Assembly: GCF_003340495.1 (NCBI RefSeq)
Contig: NZ_QASA01000001.1
Location: 434,001-498,000 of the forward strand
Direction: 5' to 3'
Length of the DNA: 64,000 nucleotides
Source of the DNA: Adhaeribacter pallidiroseus
Lineage (GTDB): Bacteria; Bacteroidota; Bacteroidia; Cytophagales; Hymenobacteraceae
Shown here: positions 11,794-21,600 of the stretch, piece by piece
Numbering within the stretch: position 1 is the first letter of the stretch
Layout: each line of letters starts with the position of its first letter
The notes under the pieces: generated by a model
Database searches by the model: none
Told to the model about the DNA's origin: nothing
The model's input: the letters and a program-made list of their open reading frames with translations, nothing else
Translations under genes and position numbers: made by a program

Positions 11794-14700
11794 ATGAAAA
11801 AGAATTATACTATTAACTCATTTGCTTACTCAACTAAATGGCGATTATTATTTCTCGCCTTTGTTTCGGTATTATCCAGTAATACTCATTTATTAGCTAA
11901 AAGCGCTGTTATAGCTGATCCTCCCTGTAGTCCTTATAGTACTTTGCCTTGTAACCAGTTAACGGTTACTTTACCATATTCCTTATCATTTAATAATAGT
12001 GTAGCAAATACTATTGCGGATAAAGGTGGTTTAGGTACTGGTTTTACAATGGTAGACACTTATACGGGTACTCGTTTATCTGCTGATGGAAGTCCGGCTA
12101 ATGCCAGTATACCAGGGTATGTACCCGCTAATCTTACCTTGAGTTCTGGAACTTTAAAAATTGTTACTAATAAAGGTATTGCCTCTACTACCAGTAATAA
12201 TCAACAGAATACTTTAGGTGTACGGGTAGATAGCCGTAGCAAATTGCAAATAGATGTAGCTTTAGTTAATCCTTATAACGGCACTCAGTTTGAGCAAGGT
12301 GGTTTATGGGTTGGTTTAAATGATAAAACTTTTGTTAAATTGGTAGTAAATGCCAACAAAGTTGAAATGCGTAAAGAGCTAAATGATGTAAGCACTACAT
12401 CTGATCAACGAATTACTGGCATTATCAATAACTTAAATAGCCAAACAGTACGATTGCGATTGGTAATAGATCCATCTACAAATACTGCTGAAGGTTTTTA
12501 CTCTATTGATGGAACTACTTATGTAAATGTTGGTGCGGCTTATTCTACTAAATCTTTAGGAATATCCGGTATGGGTTTAACCAGTAGTACTGCTTATACT
12601 GGCATTTTTGCTTCACATCGTAATGCCACTACAGCAATTACTTACACTTTTGATAATTTTAACGTTAAGTCTTTTGATATACCTAACCCATTAAACAGTA
12701 ATGCTTACATGGTGTTAGAAAATCCCGATAAAATACCGTATGCCGATCAATTAACTTTTTCTCGGGTACAAATTCCTTGGCGTAGAACTAATGCCGATGG
12801 TACCTTTACTCCTTATAATGAGAATCATGACCGGGTTAAGTTAAAAATCAGTAATAAAGGAACAGGCGATCTAATTATTAACAACTTATCGCTTTCTAAT
12901 ACTACCGCTTGGAAAATTGAAACTTTTAACGGAGCTGCTTACGATGCCGGAACAGTACTGCCTCTTAAATTAGTTAAAGGCGCTTCTGCTGAAGTAGGAC
13001 TTCAGTTTATTGCTACTAACGCCGGTAAACGTGTAGCTATTGTTAATGGTACACTTATTATAGCTTCTAATGATGATCTTGCACCGAACAAAGAAGTAGT
13101 ACTTAGGGGACTATGGCAGTATAAAGGAGAAGGCGTTAATGAACCTCATGCACAAGAAATTATTCAGGCTTTTGGATTTAAAAGTAAAACTGGTTACAAT
13201 CAAAATGATGGAACTATTGATGGTAAAAGCATAGTGCCCAATTCAGATGAAGTAGCCGCTGATTATTTTGTTCAAGCTGACCCAAGTCAACCAGTGGTTG
13301 TAAGCCAAATGGGTGCTTACCACGGATGCTGCAGGCAAATAGAAAATGTTGAATGGTATGATAAACAGACCGGTAGCGTTAAAAGCCTATTTTACCACAA
13401 CGCACTGGATGCTCAATCTTTATTACCTCGTAAATACAATGCCACTACGGCGGCTTCTGGTACTTTTAATTCTTCGAAACCATTTGGTTTTTTAGTACAA
13501 GGTGCTTACTCCGACCGTAATAAAAACTTTGAGAAACGTATTGGTATGCGGTTCTGGAAGGTGATCGATTCTAATGGGAAAGTAATTCCCAATACTTATA
13601 TTTTCGGAACGGATTACTTAGGTACCGAGTACACAAATTATGATTATCAGGACAATGTGTATTTAATAAGTAATGTGCGTTTAGAGAATGCGCCTGCTAG
13701 TGTACCGGCTCTTGTCAGTACTCCTTCGGCTCTTTCTTTTGGAGCTCTACAGACGGGTGCGACTAAAACTCTAGCTTTAAAACTAACGAACCAATCAGCT
13801 GGCAATGCTCAAATTAGTGCAGTGGAAGTAGTGGGGCCCAATTTAAATGAATTTACTGCTGTTTCTCCAGCTACAACATTGGCCGCAAATGTTTCCACAA
13901 ACATAAATGTAAACTTTAGCCCATCTAGCAGAGGTTTAAAAAACGCTGCTTTGTTAGTACATTATGATACAGGTGGATCTCCTTTGCGCGTTCCCCTTTA
14001 TGGCATTGCGAATGATGCAAGTGGATCTCTCGGAATTGCAAAACGTATAAAAGGAGCCGCCGATGCGAATGTAACTATCAATGGAACTACTTGGGAAGCC
14101 GATAAAGCCTACCGGCAAGGATCTATTAAATTGGATCAACAAGTTGTTGCCGGCCCAATTGCTGGTACGGATGAAGATGTTCTCTACCAAACTTACTTAT
14201 CGGCAGCTACCAATTTAGCGGAAACACGTTACCAAGTGCCACTACCAAACGGAACTTATTGGGTACGGATGCATTTTGTAGAAAACTTCTTCAACGGTCC
14301 GGCAGGAACCCGTGTTTTCAGCACAACAATTGAAAACCAATTACGGCAAAATGCATTTGATATTTTCCGGGAAGTGGGTTACAGAGCAGCTTTAGTGAAA
14401 GATTTTGAAGTAGTTATTCAGGATGGAGGGCTTTCCGTTAAATTTAATCCTACTGCTAACCGGGTAGCAATTGCCGGAATGGAAATCTACAGAGTAAATG
14501 CCGCCATTGTTACTGCTGTTTCTAATGAAACGTTACTTAACAATCCCGATGCTTTAACAAAATTAACGGTTTATCCGAATCCAACTCAACCAGGAGAAAC
14601 CGTACAAATTGATTTAGCAGGTTTTGCTTCTAATGAGAAAGTAAACATTTCTTTACAAGATGTAATGGGCCACCAGGTACAAAATAATCAAGTAACTACT

Positions 14701-14820
14701 GATGCAGCTGGAGCAGCCAAAGTGCAACTGCAAGCTACCCAACGTTTATCTGCTGGTTTATACTTAATCAACGCCCAAGGAAATAATAAAAAAGCGCAAG
14801 CTAAACTGTTAATTAAGTAA
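11794..14820 (+). CDS. Secreted malectin/ASH-domain protein with T9SS type A sorting tail
   Basis: This 1008-residue protein starts with a cleavable signal peptide (WRLLFLAFVSVLSSNTHLLAKS). Its regions in order are a jelly-roll/LamG-like part (residues about 45-300, LPYSLSFNNS ... TYTFDNFNVKSFD), a middle region with GAYHGCCRQIENVEWYD, an ASH/choice-of-anchor-D domain (about 645-745, SALSFGALQTGATKTLALKLTNQ ... VNFSPSSRG), a malectin-like carbohydrate-binding domain (about 745-905, TYWVRMHFVENFF) and a C-terminal T9SS type A domain (KLTVYPNPTQPGETVQ ... SAGLYLINAQ). The protein should be exported through the outer membrane by T9SS and either anchored or released. No catalytic domain is recognised, so glycan binding or adhesion is inferred. 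A strong hairpin terminator follows. Confidence 0.87.
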   Translation: MKKNYTINSFAYSTKWRLLFLAFVSVLSSNTHLLAKSAVIADPPCSPYSTLPCNQLTVTLPYSLSFNNSVANTIADKGGLGTGFTMVDTYTGTRLSADGSPANASIPGYVPANLTLSSGTLKIVTNKGIASTTSNNQQNTLGVRVDSRSKLQIDVALVNPYNGTQFEQGGLWVGLNDKTFVKLVVNANKVEMRKELNDVSTTSDQRITGIINNLNSQTVRLRLVIDPSTNTAEGFYSIDGTTYVNVGAAYSTKSLGISGMGLTSSTAYTGIFASHRNATTAITYTFDNFNVKSFDIPNPLNSNAYMVLENPDKIPYADQLTFSRVQIPWRRTNADGTFTPYNENHDRVKLKISNKGTGDLIINNLSLSNTTAWKIETFNGAAYDAGTVLPLKLVKGASAEVGLQFIATNAGKRVAIVNGTLIIASNDDLAPNKEVVLRGLWQYKGEGVNEPHAQEIIQAFGFKSKTGYNQNDGTIDGKSIVPNSDEVAADYFVQADPSQPVVVSQMGAYHGCCRQIENVEWYDKQTGSVKSLFYHNALDAQSLLPRKYNATTAASGTFNSSKPFGFLVQGAYSDRNKNFEKRIGMRFWKVIDSNGKVIPNTYIFGTDYLGTEYTNYDYQDNVYLISNVRLENAPASVPALVSTPSALSFGALQTGATKTLALKLTNQSAGNAQISAVEVVGPNLNEFTAVSPATTLAANVSTNINVNFSPSSRGLKNAALLVHYDTGGSPLRVPLYGIANDASGSLGIAKRIKGAADANVTINGTTWEADKAYRQGSIKLDQQVVAGPIAGTDEDVLYQTYLSAATNLAETRYQVPLPNGTYWVRMHFVENFFNGPAGTRVFSTTIENQLRQNAFDIFREVGYRAALVKDFEVVIQDGGLSVKFNPTANRVAIAGMEIYRVNAAIVTAVSNETLLNNPDALTKLTVYPNPTQPGETVQIDLAGFASNEKVNISLQDVMGHQVQNNQVTTDAAGAAKVQLQATQRLSAGLYLINAQGNNKKAQAKLLIK

Positions 14821-14839
14821 CTTAAATAAATATCTATAT

Positions 14840-14879
14840 AAAAGTAAAAGGGAACCACTATTGGGCCCCTTTTACTTTT
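14840..14879 (+). terminator. Intrinsic terminator after the T9SS protein gene
   Basis: A 13-bp stem (AAAAGTAAAAGGG with CCCTTTTACTTTT) with a U-rich 3' arm starts 20 bp after the stop codon. The remaining bases to 15151 are AT-rich with no gene seen. Confidence 0.8.
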
Positions 14880-15151
14880 ATATCTGATAGTAATTTCTTA
14901 GATTTAAAATATCTATAACCTCTGGTAAAGTAAATCACAATACAAAAGCCTACTACAAAATAGCACTTAAAGTAACAGTCAATTCTGCCATTAATTAATC
15001 TAAAAAGTGGATGAATGCTAATTCAAAGTTTTAAAGTAATCCCTGCCAAAGTATTTTTAAAATTTTAAAAATTATTAGTTGACCATAAAGCAAGATTATC
15101 CATTACTGTGATCAATTTACTTAAGCTCTGTGAATTACAGTTAAAAAAAGA

Positions 15152-16171
15152 ATGATTAGTTCTTACTTTGTTGCCGTATTGTTATTAGCTGGCATTGGAG
15201 GGTGTACAGTTAGTAAATTAAAAATAAAACAAAAGCAAGGTACTATCGTGTCAGTAAATGGGGTTGTATCAAAGGGTAAGCTAGGCATTACTCTACCCCA
15301 CGAACATGTATTAGTTGATTTCATCGGGGCCGATCAGGTAAGTCCTGATCGTTATAATTCCGACGAGGTTTTTGTAAAAGTATTGCCTTTTCTGCGGAAA
15401 ATTAAACAACAAGGCTGCCAAACCTTAGTTGAATGTACTCCGGCTTATTTGGGGCGCGATGTGTTGTTGCTCCAGCGTTTAAGCAAAGCGAGTGGCTTAA
15501 CTATTTTAACAAATACAGGATATTACGGAGCAAGACAAGGTAAATTCTTGCCGGCGCATGCTTTTACCGAAACAGCTGAACAATTGGCTACTCGTTGGAT
15601 AGTAGAAGCAGAACAAGGAATAGATAATACTCCTATTAAGCCTGGATTTTTAAAAATTAGTGTGGATGAGGGACCACTTTCGGTCGTAAACCAAAAGTTG
15701 GTGCAGGCAGCGGCTCTTACACATCTAAAAACGGGATTGACAATTGCCTCGCACACCGGGAATGGCGAAGCTGCCTTGGACCAGCTAGCGCTTTTGCAAC
15801 AGCATGGAGTAGCCGGAAAAGCTTTTGTTTGGGTGCACGCTCAAAATGAAAAAAATACCCAATGGCATCAAAAAGCAGCTAAAGCAGGAGCTTGGCTAGA
15901 GTTTGATGGGATAAGCGAAAATAATACTGGAGAATATGTACAAGTCCTACAAAACATGAAAGCAGCAGGATTGTTGAACCAGGTTCTAATTTCGCAAGAT
16001 GCTGGATGGTATCACGTAGGAGAGAAGCAAGGTGGCGCGTTTCAGGACTACGAAACATTATTTTCCACTTTTATACCCGCACTTAAAAAAGCAGGCTTTA
16101 CCCAAATTGAGATAAAGCAATTATTAGTAATTAACCCTGAACAGGCATTTTCGACATCTGTAAAAAAGTAA
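15152..16171 (+). CDS. Phosphotriesterase-family metal-dependent hydrolase, lipoprotein
   Basis: This 339-residue protein has a lipoprotein signal (VAVLLLAGIGGC, Cys18), so it is probably membrane-anchored in the periplasm or at the surface. It shows the amidohydrolase-fold metal ligands of the PTE family: HxH in LPHEHVLVDF (His50, His52), the bridging Lys in GFLKISVDEG, His in ASHTGNG, His in VWVHAQNE and Asp in ISQDAGWYH. Members hydrolyse phosphotriesters, lactones or phosphorylated sugar lactones, and sequence alone does not settle the substrate. It is monocistronic: upstream is a terminator and downstream a converging sigma-factor gene. The stop codon runs directly into the recurrent AT motif (16170-16184). 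Confidence 0.88.
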   Translation: MISSYFVAVLLLAGIGGCTVSKLKIKQKQGTIVSVNGVVSKGKLGITLPHEHVLVDFIGADQVSPDRYNSDEVFVKVLPFLRKIKQQGCQTLVECTPAYLGRDVLLLQRLSKASGLTILTNTGYYGARQGKFLPAHAFTETAEQLATRWIVEAEQGIDNTPIKPGFLKISVDEGPLSVVNQKLVQAAALTHLKTGLTIASHTGNGEAALDQLALLQQHGVAGKAFVWVHAQNEKNTQWHQKAAKAGAWLEFDGISENNTGEYVQVLQNMKAAGLLNQVLISQDAGWYHVGEKQGGAFQDYETLFSTFIPALKKAGFTQIEIKQLLVINPEQAFSTSVKK

Positions 16172-16284
16172 AAATTTAAAAAATTGTCGAGATTATATAA
16201 TAACTAGTTATTCGTTAATAGGTGTTCTTTTTAAAATGCTACTTAGTTAATGATCATTTTGCTGCTTTAAGTATTGTTTTAATA

Positions 16285-16316
16285 TATCTTAGTTTACGTG
16301 CTTATGAACTAAGATA
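16285..16316. terminator. Bidirectional hairpin between converging genes
   Basis: A perfect 10-bp stem (TATCTTAGTT/AACTAAGATA) with a 12-base loop lies between the converging hydrolase and sigma-factor genes. It is low in GC, so its terminator strength is uncertain. Confidence 0.5.
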
Positions 16317-16334
16317 AACTAAACTCACAAAAAT

Positions 16335-16958
16335 TTAAATTTTACCTGCTAAGTAAATACGAGTAAATTCTTTGTCTTTGCGGAGTTTTTTAAATGCCTT
16401 ATGAACATGATTAATGACGGATTGATAGTTTAAGGCCATCAAATCCGCAATTTCATCAAATTCTAAATTTTCATAATATTTCAAATAAATAACCTCCTTC
16501 TGGCGCTTCGATAAAGTATTCAGCAGATTAGAAATATGCAGTCGCTTTTCTGAACTAGCTTCTTCTAAAATAATTACTTCTTCTTCCGAGAACGCAATGT
16601 TTGGTTGTTTGCTTCTAAAAATACTTACCCGTAAATAATACCTTTTATCTTGCTCCAGATGCCGAATAATTCCCCGGCGTAAAGATTTTAGCAAATAAAA
16701 TTTGATAGCCTGAACATGGCCAAGTTGCTTCTTGTTTTTCCAAAGAGAAGCAAAAAGCTCCTGAATGGTATCCTGTACAATTGCTTCTGAGTTCGTAATC
16801 TTTAGGCCATAGTAATACAGGTCATTAAAAAACTTGAAGTAAATATAAGAGAAAGCTAATTCCTCTCCTTTTTTAAAATCATTCCAAATCTCAGCGTCTG
16901 GTTGCTTAGAATAATCTACAATGTAATTTTCTTTTGGTTGGGTAACTACCAAATGCAT
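16335..16958 (-). CDS. ECF-type RNA polymerase sigma-70 factor (FecI-like), locus 1
   Basis: This 207-residue protein has sigma region 2 (ELAFSYIYFKFFNDLYYYGLKI ... VQDTIQELFASLWKNK) and region 4 with its helix-turn-helix (LPKRQKEVIYLKYYENLEFDEIADLMALNYQSVINHVHKAFKKLRK), and no region 1 or 3, as in ECF factors. It is divergent from fecR at 17547 with a 588-bp gap. Sigma factors of this Bacteroidota group are normally held inactive by the neighbouring FecR and drive the adjoining susC/susD genes. The stop codon is embedded in the AT motif AAAATTTAAATTTTT (16329-16343). The paralogue at 31068-31697 has the same arrangement. Confidence 0.92.
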   Translation of the reverse strand: MHLVVTQPKENYIVDYSKQPDAEIWNDFKKGEELAFSYIYFKFFNDLYYYGLKITNSEAIVQDTIQELFASLWKNKKQLGHVQAIKFYLLKSLRRGIIRHLEQDKRYYLRVSIFRSKQPNIAFSEEEVIILEEASSEKRLHISNLLNTLSKRQKEVIYLKYYENLEFDEIADLMALNYQSVINHVHKAFKKLRKDKEFTRIYLAGKI

Positions 16959-17546
16959 AATACAAGTTTAAATCGTAATAGTTTATAATAGGCAAAAGGT
17001 AAAATGTAAATTCAAATTTGAAAAATACTAATACTATATTAATTAAAGCTTTTCATATAATCAAATACAACAATATTCTTTTTGTAATATTTTAATATTG
17101 TTTAGGTAAAAGGATGTTTAATTTAAATTATTGTAATATATCACAAGTTATCCTGCTGATTTAGCAAAAAATAATGATTCTCCTGCCAAGCTACGGCTAA
17201 ATCTGCGCAAATACTTTATATAACGTAGCTTATCTAAATGTAATTTTTAAAAAATTTAATGTTCGGCGTTTTCTTGGTATAAAATATCTGCCTCTTGGTA
17301 GAAAACCAAAAAATACAAGAAGAGCCAAGCGCACCGGAATTAATGGTACTTAAAAAAAAATAAAAAAAATTCTAAAAAGAGAGTATCCAATTCAGGGAGC
17401 GTGCTCTGGTTTATGAGAGTATGGTAAAGTTTTATCCGAATATGCTTTGTATTAAAAAAGAAAGGTAAGTGAAGAAGATAATATTTAGTAGCGGCAAAGC
17501 AATCAGGAAGTGCCAAACCCTTTACTTAGAAGTGGATTTATTAGAT
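16959..17546. other. Divergent intergenic region between sigma factor and fecR, locus 1
   Basis: These 588 AT-rich bases hold no gene that I can support. They must contain the promoters for both directions. A spaced inverted repeat ACAATATT ... AATATTGT lies at about 17070-17101, and TTTTTAAAAAATTTA at about 17240. An upstream in-frame GTG at 17469 would add 26 residues to FecR but is judged not to be its start. Confidence 0.55.
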
Positions 17547-18572
17547 ATGAAATTTTCTGATTACAAATTAAAGGATTTTATACAAGATGAATCCTTTAAA
17601 AATTGGGTAAATAATACCGTACCAGACGATATGCTGCAATGGGAAATGTGGTTAGATAATAACCCACACAAACGCCCAATAGCTAACGAAGCTGCCGCAA
17701 TTATTCGGGGAATTGCTTTTAAAAAGAAACAGGTTTCGCGACAGAAAATAGATGCAGGTTGGCAGCAGGTAATCAGTAAAATTGCTCAATCTAGAGATGC
17801 AGAAGCTATAATTCCGGTAAAAAAAGATGAATGGCGCGCAGTTTGGCGAATGGCTGCTGTATGGGTAGGCTTATTGGTAGTAGCTACGGCAAGCTTTTAC
17901 TTTTATAAGAGCAACAGCAAACTGCAATACCAAACAGGTTTTGGAGAAACCACTACTATTATATTACCCGATAAATCTACGGTAGTGCTGAATGGTAATT
18001 CTAAATTAACCTTAATCAATAATTGGAGCTTCAACAAAGACCGGGAAGTATGGTTGGAAGGAGAAGCTTTTTTTAGCGTGTTAAAAAAGCCCGGCCAAGG
18101 CAACGCCCGGTTTTTAGTGCACACCGGCGATATGGATGTAAAAGTACTCGGTACAAAATTTAATGTTACGAACCGCAAAGCCAAAACGCGAGTAGTGCTA
18201 AACTCTGGTAAAGTGCAGTTAAGCGCGCAAACGCTAGCCCCGGGTAAATCTGCCATAATGCAACCCGGCGAATTAGCAGAATTACGGTTAGACAAAAAGG
18301 AGTTTGTAAAGAAAAAGGTAAACCCGCTGATATACTCCTCTTGGATTCATAAAAAGTTATTGTTCGATGATACATCTATCCGCGATATAGCGGCTTTGCT
18401 GGAAGATAATTACGGGTTCCAGGTTAAATTAAATGATCCAGCCATTATGGACCGGAAACTAACCGGTGAGGTGTATGTGGAAGATGTAGAAACATTATTA
18501 AAAGCGCTCTCCAAGTCCTTTCAACTAGATATTGCTCAAACCGGCAATGTTCTGGTGATAAAAGGAAGATAA
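17547..18572 (+). CDS. FecR-family anti-sigma factor, locus 1
   Basis: This protein of about 341 residues has a cytoplasmic N-terminal part that would bind the sigma factor, one membrane segment (VWRMAAVWVGLLVVATASFYFY), a periplasmic FecR domain (QTGFGETTTIILPDKSTVVLNGNSKL ... DREVWLEGEAFFSV) and a C-terminal DUF4974/STN-like domain (IRDIAALLEDNYGFQVKL ... LVIKGR). The ATG at 17547 is preferred because MKFSDYKLKDFIQDESF aligns with the start of the second FecR (MKLPDYTLQDFLQDASF). An upstream GTG would add 26 unlike residues. susC begins 60 bp downstream, so fecR probably leads that operon. It should relay substrate occupancy of SusC to the sigma factor at 16335. Confidence 0.92.
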   Translation: MKFSDYKLKDFIQDESFKNWVNNTVPDDMLQWEMWLDNNPHKRPIANEAAAIIRGIAFKKKQVSRQKIDAGWQQVISKIAQSRDAEAIIPVKKDEWRAVWRMAAVWVGLLVVATASFYFYKSNSKLQYQTGFGETTTIILPDKSTVVLNGNSKLTLINNWSFNKDREVWLEGEAFFSVLKKPGQGNARFLVHTGDMDVKVLGTKFNVTNRKAKTRVVLNSGKVQLSAQTLAPGKSAIMQPGELAELRLDKKEFVKKKVNPLIYSSWIHKKLLFDDTSIRDIAALLEDNYGFQVKLNDPAIMDRKLTGEVYVEDVETLLKALSKSFQLDIAQTGNVLVIKGR

Positions 18573-18632
18573 ACTGTAAATACCAATTACTATAATCTAA
18601 AATAAACCATTAACCAAAGTTTGCTATCGAAA

Positions 18633-21600
18633 ATGACTACAAAACGAACAAAGTTGATTTTCCGGAGCGTGTGTTGTGCCGTAGCAATGGCATTTGTGCA
18701 GGAGCAATCCCTGGCGCAAACCATTGTACTGGCCAATAACCAAACTACCGGGCAGCAACGTAGCCGATCTGAACTGAAAAAGACAGTCGCGCTAACCGAA
18801 GTGCTGCAAAATTTACAAGCAGAGTACAATGTTTCTTTTTTATACGAAAAAAAGAATCTGGAAGGAAAGTACATTTCTACTTCGCAGATTGCTTATTCTG
18901 ATAAAATAGAAAATACCTTGGGTAAAGTATTACCAGGAACCGAACTAACCTTCGAAAAAATTAATAGTAAAACGTACGCGATTGTGAGCGGCGAAAGCAA
19001 TACAACTAATCTTACTGCTGCTAACACTACCGGAAAAAGCGAAACGGAAAAGCTTGATTATTTCAATCTGCTTTTCGTTGATTATAATAAGAGCAATCGT
19101 CCGGATGTAATTAATTACCGCGCTAAAACCGCACCTGTTTGGCAAATATCGGGCAAAGTAGCTTCGGCCAACGGCGAAGGCATGCCGGGTGTAACCGTTT
19201 TATTAAAGGGTACTTCTACTGGTGCTACTACTTCTCCGGATGGTAATTATACCTTATCGGTGCCAGAAGCACCCGGTACTTTGGTTTTCTCCTTTATTGG
19301 ATTTACTACCCAGGAAAAAGCTTTCACTGGACCGGGTACCGTTAATGTAACTTTAGCCGAAGATGCTACCGCTCTGGAAGAAGTTGTGGTAACGGGTTAT
19401 ACTTCTGAAAAAAAACGGGATATTATTGGCTCAGTATCCGTAGTAAAACCTACCGAATTACTACAAACTCCTGCTGCTAACCTGCAAGCGCAGTTACAAG
19501 GCCGGGCGTCTGGGGTAACCGTAAGTGGTAATGGCCAGCCGGGCGCGGGTGCTAAAGTACGTATCCGGGGTTTTGCTTCTTTTGGTAATAACGATCCATT
19601 ATACGTAATTGATGGCGTACCAACCGATAACCCTTCTACCTTAAATCCGCAAGATATTGAATCATTACAGGTTCTGAAAGATGCCACCTCAGCTTCTATC
19701 TACGGATCACGAGCCGCGAATGGGGTAATCATTGTTACTACCAAACGTGGTAAAGCTGGAACTTCTAGTATTTCGTTCGATTCTTATGCTGGCGTACAGG
19801 TAATCCCAGAAAGCTCCATGCCGGAAATGTTGAATACCGAGCAATATGGGCAGTATTTGTTTACTTCCCGTAAAAATGGTGGAGTACCTACTACGAGCCC
19901 AATTTTTGGAAGTGGTGCAAATCCAGTAGTGCCTGGCTACTTAATTATTAGTCCGGCTTATAAAGGTGGAGTTGCTGCCGATGACCCACGGGCAAATCCA
20001 AGTAATTATAATCTGGCCATTGGCGATGCAAATAAGTTTTATCAAATTCTTAAAACCAGTCCCGGAACCAACTGGTTTAAAGAAATAACCCAGCCAGCTC
20101 GTATTCAAAGCCACCAGCTTTCGGCTAGCGGTGGTACCGAAAAGGGGACTTATGCTTTAGGTGTAAACTATTTTAATCAGGAAGGAACCATTGTAAATAC
20201 AGGCTACGACCGATTTACAGTGCGAGCTAATACCACATTTAACCCGGTTAAAAGAATTCGGATTGGCGAAAATTTGCAAGTTTCTTACGAAGACAGACAA
20301 GGTGGCAGTGAAGCTGGAGAAGGTGGAGCCTGGGCACAAGCCTACCGGATGGTGCCTTATTTACCAGTTTACGATATTAATGGTGGTTTTGCTGGTAATG
20401 GGGTAACAGAATCAGGCAATGGTAGTAGCCCTATTGCTAACCTGGCGCGTAACAAGGATAACAAACAGTATGGCTATAAAGTATTTGGTAATGTTTACGG
20501 TGAAGTAGATATTTTAAAGAACTTAACCGCGCGGACTTCTTTCGGGATAGATTATACGAACGAGTATCGTGGTACTTACAATGCTGTTACCTACGAGCGT
20601 TCCGAAAATAACTCGGTAGATGCTTTTACCGAACGCTTTGGTTATTTTAATACCTGGACCTGGACTAACACCTTAACTTACAACCAAAAATTTGGTGAAA
20701 ATCATTCTTTAAAGGTGTTAGGAGGTGTAGAGGCTATTAAGGGTTCTGGCCGTGGTATTAATGCTAGCAATACCGGTTATGATTTTGGACAGGTCGTTGA
20801 TTTCCGTTCTATCCAAACTGGTAACGGAATACGGTCAGCTACAACTTATAATATTGGCCAAAACATCGGAGGTTTACCCATCGGGGGTGCTTCTTCGCTT
20901 TACTCCTTATTTAGCCGCGTAGATTATGGTTTCCGCGATAAGTATTTGTTTAATGCTACTATCCGTCGCGACGCTTCTTCTAAATTTGGTCCTTTATCGC
21001 GAGTTGCAGTATTCCCAGCTTTTGGGGCGGCCTGGCGCATATCCGACGAAGCCTTTATGCAAAGTTTGCCGGTATTTACTGAGTTAAAATTACGCGGTGG
21101 TTGGGGTCAAATGGGTAGCCAGCGGAACGTAGATGCTATTAACCAATTTACTACATTTGCTTCCGGCCAAAGAGAATCTTGGTATGCTATCGATGGTCAG
21201 AATAACGGATCTACTACTGGATATCGTCAATCACGGCTAGGTAACTTAACTAGTAAATGGGAAACTACCGAAACCACCAATATTGGTTTAGATGCGTCTT
21301 TCCTTAATGGCCGGTTTAATGTTACTGTAGAAGGGTACAATATTGAAACTAAAGATTTATTAATTGAACAGGTACGCAACAACTTATCACCAGAAATTGA
21401 TCAACCTAGAGTTAACGTTGGTAATATGCGTAACCGCGGGTTTGACATCAATTTAGGTACCACCGGCAATTTTGCCGGCGACTTCCGGTACGATGCTAGC
21501 CTTAACTTCACCCGTTATACCAACGAAATTACTAAGTTGGCAGAAGAAGGACAAATTATATATTTAGGAGCTAGCCGTTTAGGCAATGTTATTGCCATTG

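Noticed and set aside
17469-17546. N-terminal extension of FecR from a GTG start
   Set aside because: The second FecR aligns from MKFSDYKLKDF, and the extra 26 residues have no counterpart.
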